The translations under genes were made by a program, and so were the position numbers. A stretch of 6,545 nucleotides of DNA from UBA6624 sp964343345 [NCBI: uncultured bacterium] (GTDB lineage: Bacteria > UBP7 > UBA6624): assembly GCA_964343345.1 (NCBI GenBank), contig CAYFJE010000062.1:1-6545 (forward strand), written 5' to 3'. Within the stretch, counting starts at the first letter, position 1. Every line of letters begins with the position of its first letter. Positions 1 to 6,541 of the stretch are shown here, one piece after another. The notes beneath the pieces are model-generated. The model ran no database searches, was not told the origin of the DNA, and saw nothing but the letters and a program-made list of their open reading frames with translations.

Positions 1-112
1 CTCCTGCACATGTTGTCCACGGTTCTGAAATTACCCTCAGGCGTTTCCAGTGAATTTGAAAATCCTCTAGTTGCTGTAAGGATTTTTTTGAAATTTTTGA
101 TTTACTCTTCAT
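1..112 (-). CDS. 5' end of an unidentified gene, truncated by the window edge
   Basis: This is a partial minus-strand reading frame that starts with ATG at 112-110 and stays open for 37 codons to base 2, where the window ends. I do not recognise the protein. What is visible is a very basic start (MKSKSKISKK), a short polar stretch containing Gln-Gln-Leu-Glu, and then an aromatic and basic segment ending in EPWTTCAG. There is no signal peptide or membrane segment in this part. The start is supported by position rather than by a ribosome site: the ATG overlaps the stop of the upstream TPR gene by 11 bases (102-112), copying the arrangement between maeB and that TPR gene, and no good Shine-Dalgarno is seen, so translation probably depends on ribosomes finishing the TPR gene. 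A run of seven A residues (minus strand, 83-89) lies in codons 8-10. Existence is fairly likely; function is unknown. Confidence 0.6.
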   Translation of the reverse strand, partial: MKSKSKISKKSLQQLEDFQIHWKRLRVISEPWTTCAG

Positions 113-623
113 GGAATAACAAAACGCTTAAGTTTTCTGCAGCTCCTGGGAAATCTGAATTTTCCTTGATGACCATTTTTAAGCACTTTATTGCCTCTTT
201 TATTCTTTCTGTTTTTGCATAAACGACAGAAAGATCGTGAAGGGTGTTGATGTGGTTGGATTTGATTTTCAGGACTTTTTTGAATGATGTTTCAGCATTT
301 TGAAAATCGTTTTTTGCCAAGTTTATTTTCCCTAAATGGTATAGACAGGTGATTTTCTCTTCGTTTTCAGATTTCTTCACAAGCCCTAGTGCGGTTTCAA
401 AACTTTTTTGTGCTGTTGCTTCATTTGACCAGTATTCCGCCAACCCCAAAACAAGCCAGGCTTGTAAAGATTTTGGGTTTTCCTCGGTCAGAACTCTTGA
501 TATTTCCAAAACTTGCCCGAGTGATGTTGATCTTGTTTCCGCATCTCCTTTCTCTGCTGTTAACAGGAGTTCTTTTGTAAGACTGATTTTCTCTTCGAAC
601 GATTTATCTTCTTTATTGCTCAT
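102..623 (-). CDS. Small cytoplasmic tetratricopeptide-repeat (TPR) protein
   Basis: This 173-residue protein is probably a protein-protein interaction adaptor. After a charged, helical N-terminal part (residues 1-45) come about three TPR units, near residues 51-84 (PKSLQAWLVLGLAEYW), 90-123 (CLYHLGKINLAKNDFQNAETSF) and 124-157 (LHDLSVVYAKTERIKEAIKCL). Each shows the expected small and aromatic residue spacing with an A..F or A..L second helix. There is no signal peptide, membrane segment or catalytic domain, so it should sit in the cytoplasm. The ATG at 623-621 lies inside the last codons of maeB (11-base overlap, 613-623) and its stop overlaps the next gene by another 11 bases, so it is the middle gene of a translationally coupled operon. 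The sequence ahead of the start (GCAAGAG) is only a weak ribosome site. The partner is unknown; the malic enzyme or the downstream product are candidates from context only. Confidence 0.85.
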   Translation of the reverse strand: MSNKEDKSFEEKISLTKELLLTAEKGDAETRSTSLGQVLEISRVLTEENPKSLQAWLVLGLAEYWSNEATAQKSFETALGLVKKSENEEKITCLYHLGKINLAKNDFQNAETSFKKVLKIKSNHINTLHDLSVVYAKTERIKEAIKCLKMVIKENSDFPGAAENLSVLLFHEE

Positions 624-2874
624 ACTCTTGCGCTGCTGCTAGGGCGGCAAGTTCAACCACCTGTCCCACTCCGCAATGCCTTTCAAGAACATGAACAGCA
701 TGTTTCATTCCTAATAATATCGGTCCAACCAAATGAGCCTCTCCTAATGATTGTAATAATTTATATGAAATATTAGCACTATCAAGGTCAGGGCAGACTA
801 AAACATTAACCCTGGATTCGTTTGCCAAAGATGAAAACGGGTATGTTTTTTTAATGATTTTTGTATTCAAGGCTACATCTGCTTGCATTTCTCCATCGGC
901 AGGGATTTCAGGCCATTTTTCTTTGAATATTCTTAATGCTGCCTGAACTCTTGCAGCTTCTTCGTCAGGGCTGGAACCAAAACTTGCATGACTCAAAAAT
1001 GCGACAACAGGATCAAGCCCAATTGATTCGGCCAGGTCTGCAAGAAGCTTCCCCGATTCAGCCAATTCTGCTTTTGTTGGCTTAATTCCTATCGTTGCAT
1101 CTCCCAAAACTATCGGAGATATGTTTTCATTGTTCGGGATAATGACATAAGCTCCAATTGCATGTTTAACATTTTTCGCTGTTGGAAGGATTTGGAACAG
1201 GGGGATTAAAGAATGTCTGTAATAAAGATTTTGTCCAACAACTAAACCATGAGCGTTTCCTAAATGTAAATGCATGGCACTAAATATCACAGATCTTTTA
1301 ATTCTTTTATCAGCTTCTTTTTTCGTTAAGCCTTTTCTTCTTCTAAGTTCAAGGTATTTTTTAGCATATTCTTTTTTGTCAGGGTGTGTTTGTGGGTCAA
1401 GAATTTCCATTGCAGATATGTCAACTTTGGAATTTTCCGCTGCACGTTGGATTTTTTTTGTATTCCCAACAAGCACAGGTTTAGCCAAAGCATCCCCTAG
1501 GAGTATTTCAGCTGCTTGTAAGATTACAGGCTCTTCTCCTTCTGGGAAGATGATTTTCCTGCCTTTCCTTGCTGCATTTTTGAATATTGGTTTCAGTATT
1601 CTTCTACTTGGCTCAATTTTTCTTTGAAGCATGTATCCATATGTGTCAATGTCTAAGTCCTTTCTCGCTACTCCAGTATCTATTGCAGCTTTTGCTACAG
1701 CTGGAGCAACATGGTAAAGAACTCTACGGTCTGTTGGTTTCGGTATCACATAATCTGGGCCAAAGGCAAGATCTGCCATTCCGTAAGCATCTTTCACTTC
1801 TTTTGTTACAGAGCTTCTAGCTAGTTTTGCAAGTGCTTCACTTGCTGCAACCATCATTTCATCATTGATTGCTTTTGCAGCAACATCTAAAGCTCCCCTG
1901 AATATAAAAGGAAAACCCAAAACATTGTTGACCTGGTTTGGGAAGTCTGATCTGCCGGTTCCAACAATTGCATCTGGTCTGGTTTTTTTTGCAAGATCGT
2001 AAGGTATTTCGGGGTCTGGATTCGCCATTGCAAAAATGATAGGGTCCTTATTCATCTTTTGTATCATTGCTGGAGTAACGGTATCTCTAACAGAAACTCC
2101 CAAAAAACAATCAGAACCGTCAAGAGCATCAGCCAAAGTCCTTTTGTCTGTTTTGTTTGCAAATTCTTCTTTGTATTTATTCATTCCATCTTTTCTTCCA
2201 GAATAAACAACCCCTCTTGAATCGACAAGAAGGATGTTCTCTCTTTTGTGTCCAAGATGGCAGAGGAGTCGGCCCATTGCAATTCCAGCAGCTCCTGCTC
2301 CAGATATCACTGTTGTCAAATCTTCCCATTTTCTGTTCGTCAATTCAAGACAGTTGATGACTGCAGCTCCAGTGATTATCGCTGTCCCCCATTGGTCATC
2401 ATGAAAAACAGGAATGTTTAATTTCTCTTTTAGCTTTTCTTCAATTTCAAAACACTCAGGAGCTTTGATGTCTTCCAAATTTATTCCACCAAAAGTTGGT
2501 TCAAGAGCCTGCGCAACATTGATAACCTCTTTAGAGGTTTTTGCATTTATCTCAATGTCAAAAGCATCAACATTTGCAAATTTTTTGAACAAAACCGCTT
2601 TTCCTTCTCCCACTGGCTTGAATGCCTCAGGTCCTATGTTTCCAAGGCCAAGAACAGCGGTTCCATTCGAAAGAACGGCAACAAGATTTGCCTTGTTTGT
2701 GTATTGGTAAACATCTTGTTGATTTTTGTGAATTTCTAGGCACGGTTCTGCCACTCCAGGTGAATAGGCAAGTGTCAAATCATCTTGAGTTAAACATGGT
2801 TTTGTAAGTTTTATCTCAGTTTTCCCGGGCTTAGGGTTTTTGTGATAGTTTAAGGCCTCGTCTTTTAGAGACAT
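613..2874 (-). CDS. maeB: Malic enzyme with C-terminal phosphate-acetyltransferase-like domain (MaeB type)
   Basis: Converts malate to pyruvate and CO2 with reduction of NAD(P)+, linking the TCA cycle to pyruvate and NADPH supply in the cytoplasm. At 753 residues it is close to the usual MaeB length of about 760. Domains: malic N-terminal, about 10-160, with the LAYSPG motif (Tyr37), GEGKAVLF (Lys92), the metal-ligand segment LEDIKAPE (Glu134, Asp135) and FHDDQWGTA (Asp160); nucleotide-binding Rossmann domain, about 165-400, with GAGAAGIA at 192-199 and AMANPDPEI at 282-290; then a phosphate-acetyltransferase-like domain, about 426-745. In studied MaeB proteins this last domain is regulatory (acetyl-CoA response) and not an active transacetylase. 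Here the motif that reads DLSRG in true Pta appears as VLERH (729-733), which agrees. NADP preference is assumed from the family. The ATG at 2874 has only a weak GGA ribosome site 5 bases upstream. First gene of the leftward operon, overlapping the TPR gene by 11 bases. Confidence 0.96.
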   Translation of the reverse strand: MSLKDEALNYHKNPKPGKTEIKLTKPCLTQDDLTLAYSPGVAEPCLEIHKNQQDVYQYTNKANLVAVLSNGTAVLGLGNIGPEAFKPVGEGKAVLFKKFANVDAFDIEINAKTSKEVINVAQALEPTFGGINLEDIKAPECFEIEEKLKEKLNIPVFHDDQWGTAIITGAAVINCLELTNRKWEDLTTVISGAGAAGIAMGRLLCHLGHKRENILLVDSRGVVYSGRKDGMNKYKEEFANKTDKRTLADALDGSDCFLGVSVRDTVTPAMIQKMNKDPIIFAMANPDPEIPYDLAKKTRPDAIVGTGRSDFPNQVNNVLGFPFIFRGALDVAAKAINDEMMVAASEALAKLARSSVTKEVKDAYGMADLAFGPDYVIPKPTDRRVLYHVAPAVAKAAIDTGVARKDLDIDTYGYMLQRKIEPSRRILKPIFKNAARKGRKIIFPEGEEPVILQAAEILLGDALAKPVLVGNTKKIQRAAENSKVDISAMEILDPQTHPDKKEYAKKYLELRRRKGLTKKEADKRIKRSVIFSAMHLHLGNAHGLVVGQNLYYRHSLIPLFQILPTAKNVKHAIGAYVIIPNNENISPIVLGDATIGIKPTKAELAESGKLLADLAESIGLDPVVAFLSHASFGSSPDEEAARVQAALRIFKEKWPEIPADGEMQADVALNTKIIKKTYPFSSLANESRVNVLVCPDLDSANISYKLLQSLGEAHLVGPILLGMKHAVHVLERHCGVGQVVELAALAAAQEYEQ

Positions 2875-2876
2875 GA

Positions 2877-2905
2877 TTGTCCAATTCTAGTATTAGTAAT
2901 ATGAT
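2877..2905 (+). promoter_or_regulatory. Candidate sigma-70-type promoter for the ABC exporter operon
   Basis: A -35 like TTGTCC (2877-2882, 4 of 6 to consensus) and a -10 TATGAT (2900-2905, 5 of 6) are separated by exactly 17 bases. Transcription would start near 2912, leaving a leader of about 17 bases before the ATG at 2929. The gap between the divergent genes is only 54 bases, so a promoter must lie here or inside maeB. Seen by eye, in AT-rich sequence, so chance matches are possible. Confidence 0.45.
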
Positions 2906-2910
2906 TAATA
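2891..2910. promoter_or_regulatory. Imperfect 20-base palindrome, candidate operator in the divergent promoter region
   Basis: The halves TATTAGTAAT (2891-2900) and ATGATTAATA (2901-2910) are inverted copies matching at 8 of 10 positions. The element covers the candidate -10 boxes of both divergent promoters, where a dimeric repressor could act on both. The sequence is AT-rich, so a chance palindrome is quite possible, and no regulator gene is present in the window. Confidence 0.25.
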
Positions 2911-2923
2911 GTTAAAGTATCAA
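2896..2923 (-). promoter_or_regulatory. Candidate promoter for the maeB operon
   Basis: On the minus strand a -35 TTGATA (2923-2918, 5 of 6) is followed after 16 bases by TATTAC (2901-2896, 4 of 6). The start would be near 2889, about 15 bases before the maeB ATG. The -10 overlaps the -10 of the candidate plus-strand promoter by two bases, so the two could not be occupied together. The weaker -10 makes this less certain than the plus-strand one; TAGAAT (2889-2884) is an alternative -10 but lacks a -35. Confidence 0.3.
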
Positions 2924-2926
2924 GGA
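2922..2926 (+). promoter_or_regulatory. Ribosome binding site of the first ABC subunit, unusually close to the start
   Basis: AAGGA ends only 2 bases before the ATG at 2929, against a usual spacing of about 5 to 9. No other in-frame ATG, GTG or TTG exists upstream before the stop at 2902-2904, and the next Met (residue 113) lies well inside the membrane domain, so the ATG is still the best start. The short spacing suggests modest initiation. Confidence 0.5.
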
Positions 2927-2928
2927 AA

Positions 2929-4674
2929 ATGAATTCAAGTAAAGAAAAAAAAGACAATCGATTAAAAATTTTTATTAATTTATTGAAACCTCATTGGAAA
3001 CCATTGTCTTTCGGGGTTTTTATACTTTTGATACTTGATGTCATCCAGGTTCTTCTTCCGCTGGTTACAAAAGAGGTTGTTGACAGGGTCGAGCAAGGAA
3101 ACTGGGATAATGAAACAACAATTCAAGTTTTTTGGGTGTTTTTGATTGCAGGGATAGCCACTCTCATCCTGAGGTATTCTTGGAGAGTTTTGATTTTTGG
3201 TGCATCAAGAAAAGTTGAACGGGATTTGAGAGAAAAACTTTATCGAAGGCTAACAGGGGTTCCTATGAAGTTTTATGACAAGGTTCAAATTGGAGACTTG
3301 ATGGGAAGGGCAAGCAATGACATTGAGGCTGTAAGAAATATGTCTGGAATACTTGTCATTTGTGCTTTTGACGGGATAGTTTGGGGGATTTTAACTATCG
3401 GTTTTATGTTTTGGCTGGATTGGCGTTTGACCCTTGCGGTGTTAGTGCCATTCCCCTTAATAGTTGTCTTTACAAGATATATGGGGCAGGCTTTTCATAA
3501 ACAATTTAAATTAGTCCAGGCAGCTTTCAGCAAACTTTCTGCTCATGTGGAACAAGCTGCCGGGGGCATACTTGCTCTAAAAGGTTTTCGGCAAGAGTTT
3601 GGAGAAGCGAAACTCCTAACCTCAAAAGCGGATGATGTAAAGGCTGAGGGCTTTAAGCTTGCAAATCTTGATGCCTGGTTTGAACCTGTTTTCAGGGTTG
3701 CAGCCGGAATAGGCATTACAGTTTTGATTATTTATGGTGGAGGAAGGGTTGTTTCTGGAAATTTGACAGTTGGAGATCTTGCTGCTTTTTTACAATATTT
3801 CAATTATCTTGTTTGGCCTTTTATGGCCCTTGGTTTCATGGTCAACCTCTATCAAAGAGGCACTGCAAGTTTGATGAGAATTCAGGAAATGATCGATGAG
3901 CCGCAAGAGCCAAGACCAATAGGATTTAAACCAAAAGAGTTAGATATCGAGTTTAGAAACGTGTTTTTTGGGTATTCAAAAAAGGATACTGTTTTAAACA
4001 ACATCTCTTTTCATCTAAAAGAAGGAGAAAAATTAGCTATTGTCGGACCAACAGGGTGTGGAAAATCCACAATATTCAAGTTAATTACAGCCCTTTATTC
4101 ATCACAGGAAGAAACTGTTTTCGTCAACAAGAGAAGTATAGAAACAATAAATAAGGATTTTTGGAGAAGCATGATCGCTTGGTCCCCACAAGACCCGGTC
4201 ACTTTTTCTGAAACAATCAAATACAACTTGGATCTTGGGAAACCTATTAAGGAAGGGGTGTTGTGGAAAGCTCTAAAAATAGCTTCCTTAGATGAGGATG
4301 TTAAGAAAATGTCAGGCCAGATAGAGTCAAAAGTAGGAGAGAGAGGCATATCTTTATCAGGGGGACAAAGGCAAAGGCTAGCTCTTGCAAGAGCAATATG
4401 TCAAGACCGAAATTTAATACTTCTTGACGATGCTCTTAGTGCTGTTGATGCAGAAACTGAATCGAAAATATTAATTAACCTAATCGATGTCATAAAAGAT
4501 AAAACAGTCATTGTTTCTACACACAGGATATCTTCTATTTTTTCATTCGATAAAGTTTTGCTCCTTACGAAGACTGGTGAAATGGAAGCTTGTGAAAATC
4601 CGAAAAAATTATTAAAAGAGAACAAAAAGTTTGCTCGAATGTGGGAGTTAAGTCAAGGGGAGGATGTTAAATGA
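2929..4674 (+). CDS. ABC exporter half-transporter, subunit with degenerate Walker B (TM287/BmrC-like partner)
   Basis: This 581-residue inner-membrane protein has one transmembrane domain fused to one nucleotide-binding domain. Six membrane segments are expected near 26-47, 66-90, 141-160, 164-184, 250-272 and 284-305. The ATPase domain starts near 338 and has A-loop Tyr349, Walker A GPTGCGKST (373-381), Q-loop Gln421, a perfect LSGGQ (476-480) preceded by GERG, Walker B LILLD (496-500), SAVD D-loop (504-507) and His532. The residue after Walker B, normally the catalytic Glu, is Asp501 (codon 4429-4431). In family terms this is the subunit that contributes the degenerate ATP site of a heterodimeric exporter, and length and features fit that class. 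Substrate (drug, lipid or peptide) cannot be told. It is first in a two-gene operon, and its TGA overlaps the next start (ATGA). A run of eight A residues lies at 2945-2952. Confidence 0.93.
   Translation: MNSSKEKKDNRLKIFINLLKPHWKPLSFGVFILLILDVIQVLLPLVTKEVVDRVEQGNWDNETTIQVFWVFLIAGIATLILRYSWRVLIFGASRKVERDLREKLYRRLTGVPMKFYDKVQIGDLMGRASNDIEAVRNMSGILVICAFDGIVWGILTIGFMFWLDWRLTLAVLVPFPLIVVFTRYMGQAFHKQFKLVQAAFSKLSAHVEQAAGGILALKGFRQEFGEAKLLTSKADDVKAEGFKLANLDAWFEPVFRVAAGIGITVLIIYGGGRVVSGNLTVGDLAAFLQYFNYLVWPFMALGFMVNLYQRGTASLMRIQEMIDEPQEPRPIGFKPKELDIEFRNVFFGYSKKDTVLNNISFHLKEGEKLAIVGPTGCGKSTIFKLITALYSSQEETVFVNKRSIETINKDFWRSMIAWSPQDPVTFSETIKYNLDLGKPIKEGVLWKALKIASLDEDVKKMSGQIESKVGERGISLSGGQRQRLALARAICQDRNLILLDDALSAVDAETESKILINLIDVIKDKTVIVSTHRISSIFSFDKVLLLTKTGEMEACENPKKLLKENKKFARMWELSQGEDVK
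4655..4664 (+). promoter_or_regulatory. Strong ribosome binding site of the second ABC subunit
   Basis: AAGGGGAGGA lies inside the last codons of the first subunit gene; its GGAGG core (4659-4663) is 7 bases from the ATG at 4671. This decides the start: the alternative in-frame ATG at 4680 would be 16 bases from the core. It is far stronger and better spaced than the site of the first subunit gene, which would help keep the two subunits balanced. Confidence 0.8.
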
Positions 4675-6458
4675 GGGGGATGAGCACTCTTGACACGGGG
4701 GATGTGCCTGCAGTTCCACAAATGACTCTCCTTAAATGGCTTTGGAGCAGAGTTAAACATCACAAGAAAAAAATAACAGGGGTCATGCTTGCATTGGCCG
4801 CTCTTGTTTCAACAACAGTTTTTCAACCTCTCTTAATAAGGGAGCTTATCGATAAACATCTAGTTGCTGGAGTCAATGCTTCAAGTAGTGAAATATTGAT
4901 AATTGGCATTAAGTATTTAGTTCTTGTTTTATTGGCGTTTTATTTGAGCTGGTGGACAACTAGAAGTTTAGGTAGGCTTGCTCATGAGGTGATGTATGAA
5001 CTGAGACGAGATCTATTTAATCGCCTTGTCGGATTGAAGGTCTCCTTTTTTGAAAGGACACCTGTTGGTGTTATAGTTCATAGGATAAGCAATGACGTTC
5101 AGGCAATTAGTGACCTTTTTACTCAGGTGTTAACCACATTGGTCAGTGATCTTTTTTTGATTGTCGGTGTGACTGTTGCAATGATTAAAATTGCTCCATC
5201 TGTTGCACTTTGGGTTCTCATCCCTCTACCAGTTATAGTTGCTGTAATGCCAACCTTTTCACGTTGGGTTTTTAAGCTTTTCGACATCATTAGAAATAGA
5301 TCAACTGAAATGATAATATCTTTAAACGAAATACTCAGAGGCTTAGGTCTACTAAGGGCTTTCAATTCAGAAAAAGAAACTGATAAAAAATATTTAGATT
5401 TAAACCAAAAAACATATATTGCACATATGGACAGCATCAAATCATTCAGTCTTTTCGATCCATTTGTGTCATTGTGTTTTTATTTTTCTATGGCGACATT
5501 GTTTCTCAAAGGCATCCCACTCATCAATGAAGATTCCGGATTTACTATAGGTGTTTTGATAGCAATGTTAAGTTATACAAAATCTCTCTACCAGCCAATG
5601 CATGACATTGCTCATAAAATTCATTTGATACAGAGCAGCCTCGCGGGTGTTGGGAAGGTTCATTGGCTAATGAGTATAGACGAACCAGATGAATGGAATC
5701 ACTCACAAGAACAGGTAAACCCATGGCCGTTGAAAGGAGATTTTAGGGCGGAAAATCTTGTTTTTGGATATACGGAAAACAAAACTGTTGTTAATGGGAT
5801 TGATTTTAATTTGACGAAAGGCAAGAAGCTAGCGATTGTTGGTTCTACAGGATCTGGTAAAACTACATTGGTAAAACTCCTTATGGCTTACTATTCTCCA
5901 AAAAAGGGAGAGATATTTGCTGGGAAGCATTCTCACTTTGATGCAAGTTTAACATCATGGCGTAAAGGCATAGCATTTTTGCCACAGGAGGTTACACTTT
6001 TCAATCGTTCAATTTTAGATAATATCCGTTTGCATAAAGACATCCCAAAAAAGAACATTGAAAAAACAATAAAACTTCTTGGATTCGAAGATCGAATCAA
6101 GGCAATGGAAGATGGTCTAGAAACAATTTTGGCCGAAGGAGGGAAAGACCTTTCTTTGGGGGAAAGACAATTGATATCAATAGCAAGGGCTTTGGTTTTC
6201 GACCCTGAAGTTTTAGTTTTGGATGAAGCAACTAGTTCAATTGATCCAGAATTAGAAATCATTGTGAACAATGCAATAAATAAACTTCTTGAAGGAAGAA
6301 CGGCAATCATCATTGCACACAGGCTTTCAACAGTAAGACAGGCTGACGAGATACTCGTTATCGATCAAGGGAAAATCAAAGAACGAGGAACTCATGATGA
6401 GCTTATGGCTTTGAAAGGGCGATATTATTATTTGATTCGATTACAGTTGGAAAATTAA
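4671..6458 (+). CDS. ABC exporter half-transporter, subunit with canonical Walker B and degenerate signature (TM288/BmrD/MdlB-like)
   Basis: This 595-residue inner-membrane half transporter has six membrane segments expected near 35-57, 76-97, 152-172, 176-196, 260-281 and 291-305, followed by an ATPase domain from about 356. Visible motifs are A-loop Tyr367, Walker A GSTGSGKTT (391-399), Q-loop Gln439 in FLPQEVTLFN, signature LSLGE (494-498, bases 6150-6164) instead of LSGGQ, Walker B VLVLD (514-518) with catalytic Glu519, D-loop SSID (522-525) and His550. The degenerate signature faces the degenerate Walker B site of the upstream subunit in the expected head-to-tail dimer, while its own intact Walker site meets the perfect LSGGQ of that partner. 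The start overlaps the upstream stop by 4 bases (ATGA), which fits translational coupling of two subunits. The N-terminal 20 residues are a soluble extension. The stop codon directly touches the tRNA gene. Export direction is from the family; the substrate is unknown. Confidence 0.94.
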   Translation: MRGMSTLDTGDVPAVPQMTLLKWLWSRVKHHKKKITGVMLALAALVSTTVFQPLLIRELIDKHLVAGVNASSSEILIIGIKYLVLVLLAFYLSWWTTRSLGRLAHEVMYELRRDLFNRLVGLKVSFFERTPVGVIVHRISNDVQAISDLFTQVLTTLVSDLFLIVGVTVAMIKIAPSVALWVLIPLPVIVAVMPTFSRWVFKLFDIIRNRSTEMIISLNEILRGLGLLRAFNSEKETDKKYLDLNQKTYIAHMDSIKSFSLFDPFVSLCFYFSMATLFLKGIPLINEDSGFTIGVLIAMLSYTKSLYQPMHDIAHKIHLIQSSLAGVGKVHWLMSIDEPDEWNHSQEQVNPWPLKGDFRAENLVFGYTENKTVVNGIDFNLTKGKKLAIVGSTGSGKTTLVKLLMAYYSPKKGEIFAGKHSHFDASLTSWRKGIAFLPQEVTLFNRSILDNIRLHKDIPKKNIEKTIKLLGFEDRIKAMEDGLETILAEGGKDLSLGERQLISIARALVFDPEVLVLDEATSSIDPELEIIVNNAINKLLEGRTAIIIAHRLSTVRQADEILVIDQGKIKERGTHDELMALKGRYYYLIRLQLEN

Positions 6459-6541
6459 TGCCGGTGGAGGGACTCGAACCCCCACGCCCTAACGGACACT
6501 AGTTCCTAAGACTAGCGCGTCTACCATTCCGCCACACCGGC
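6459..6541 (-). tRNA. tRNA-Leu, anticodon UAG
   Basis: The minus strand folds into an 83-base class II tRNA. The 7-pair acceptor GCCGGTG / CACCGGC closes fully, with discriminator A73 as expected for leucine. The D arm is GCG/CGC with loop GAATGGTAGA. The anticodon arm CTAGT / ACTAG has loop CTTAGGA, giving anticodon TAG, which reads CUA and probably other CUN codons. A 15-base variable arm with a short hairpin (GTCC/GGGC) marks it as Leu type. The T arm is GGGGG / CCCTC with loop TTCGAGT and one G-T pair. The 3' CCA is not encoded: after A73 the minus strand reads TTA, the complement of the ABC stop codon. No terminator hairpin is seen downstream on the minus strand. Confidence 0.97.

Noticed and set aside
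83-89. T-run on the plus strand as a terminator
   Set aside because: No GC-rich hairpin precedes it and no plus-strand gene ends here; it is the complement of Lys codons.
10-222. Open plus-strand frame of 70 codons at the left end
   Set aside because: It lies antisense to the TPR gene and the partial gene, both of which have better protein character and operon overlaps.
349-642. Open plus-strand frames across the TPR gene
   Set aside because: Low-complexity Ser/Phe/Leu-rich translations antisense to a convincing TPR protein.
1274-2807. Several plus-strand open frames of 61-117 codons inside maeB
   Set aside because: Antisense shadows of a full-length, well-conserved enzyme; no recognisable domains or ribosome sites.
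4095-4625. Minus-strand open frames within the ATPase domain of the first ABC subunit
   Set aside because: Opposite an intact nucleotide-binding domain with all motifs in frame.
5123-6313. Minus-strand open frames within the second ABC subunit gene
   Set aside because: Shadows of a well-supported gene; no independent evidence of coding.
4680-6458. Alternative start of the second ABC subunit at the ATG at 4680
   Set aside because: The GGAGG core is 7 bases from the ATG at 4671 but 16 bases from this one, and the ATGA overlap favours 4671.
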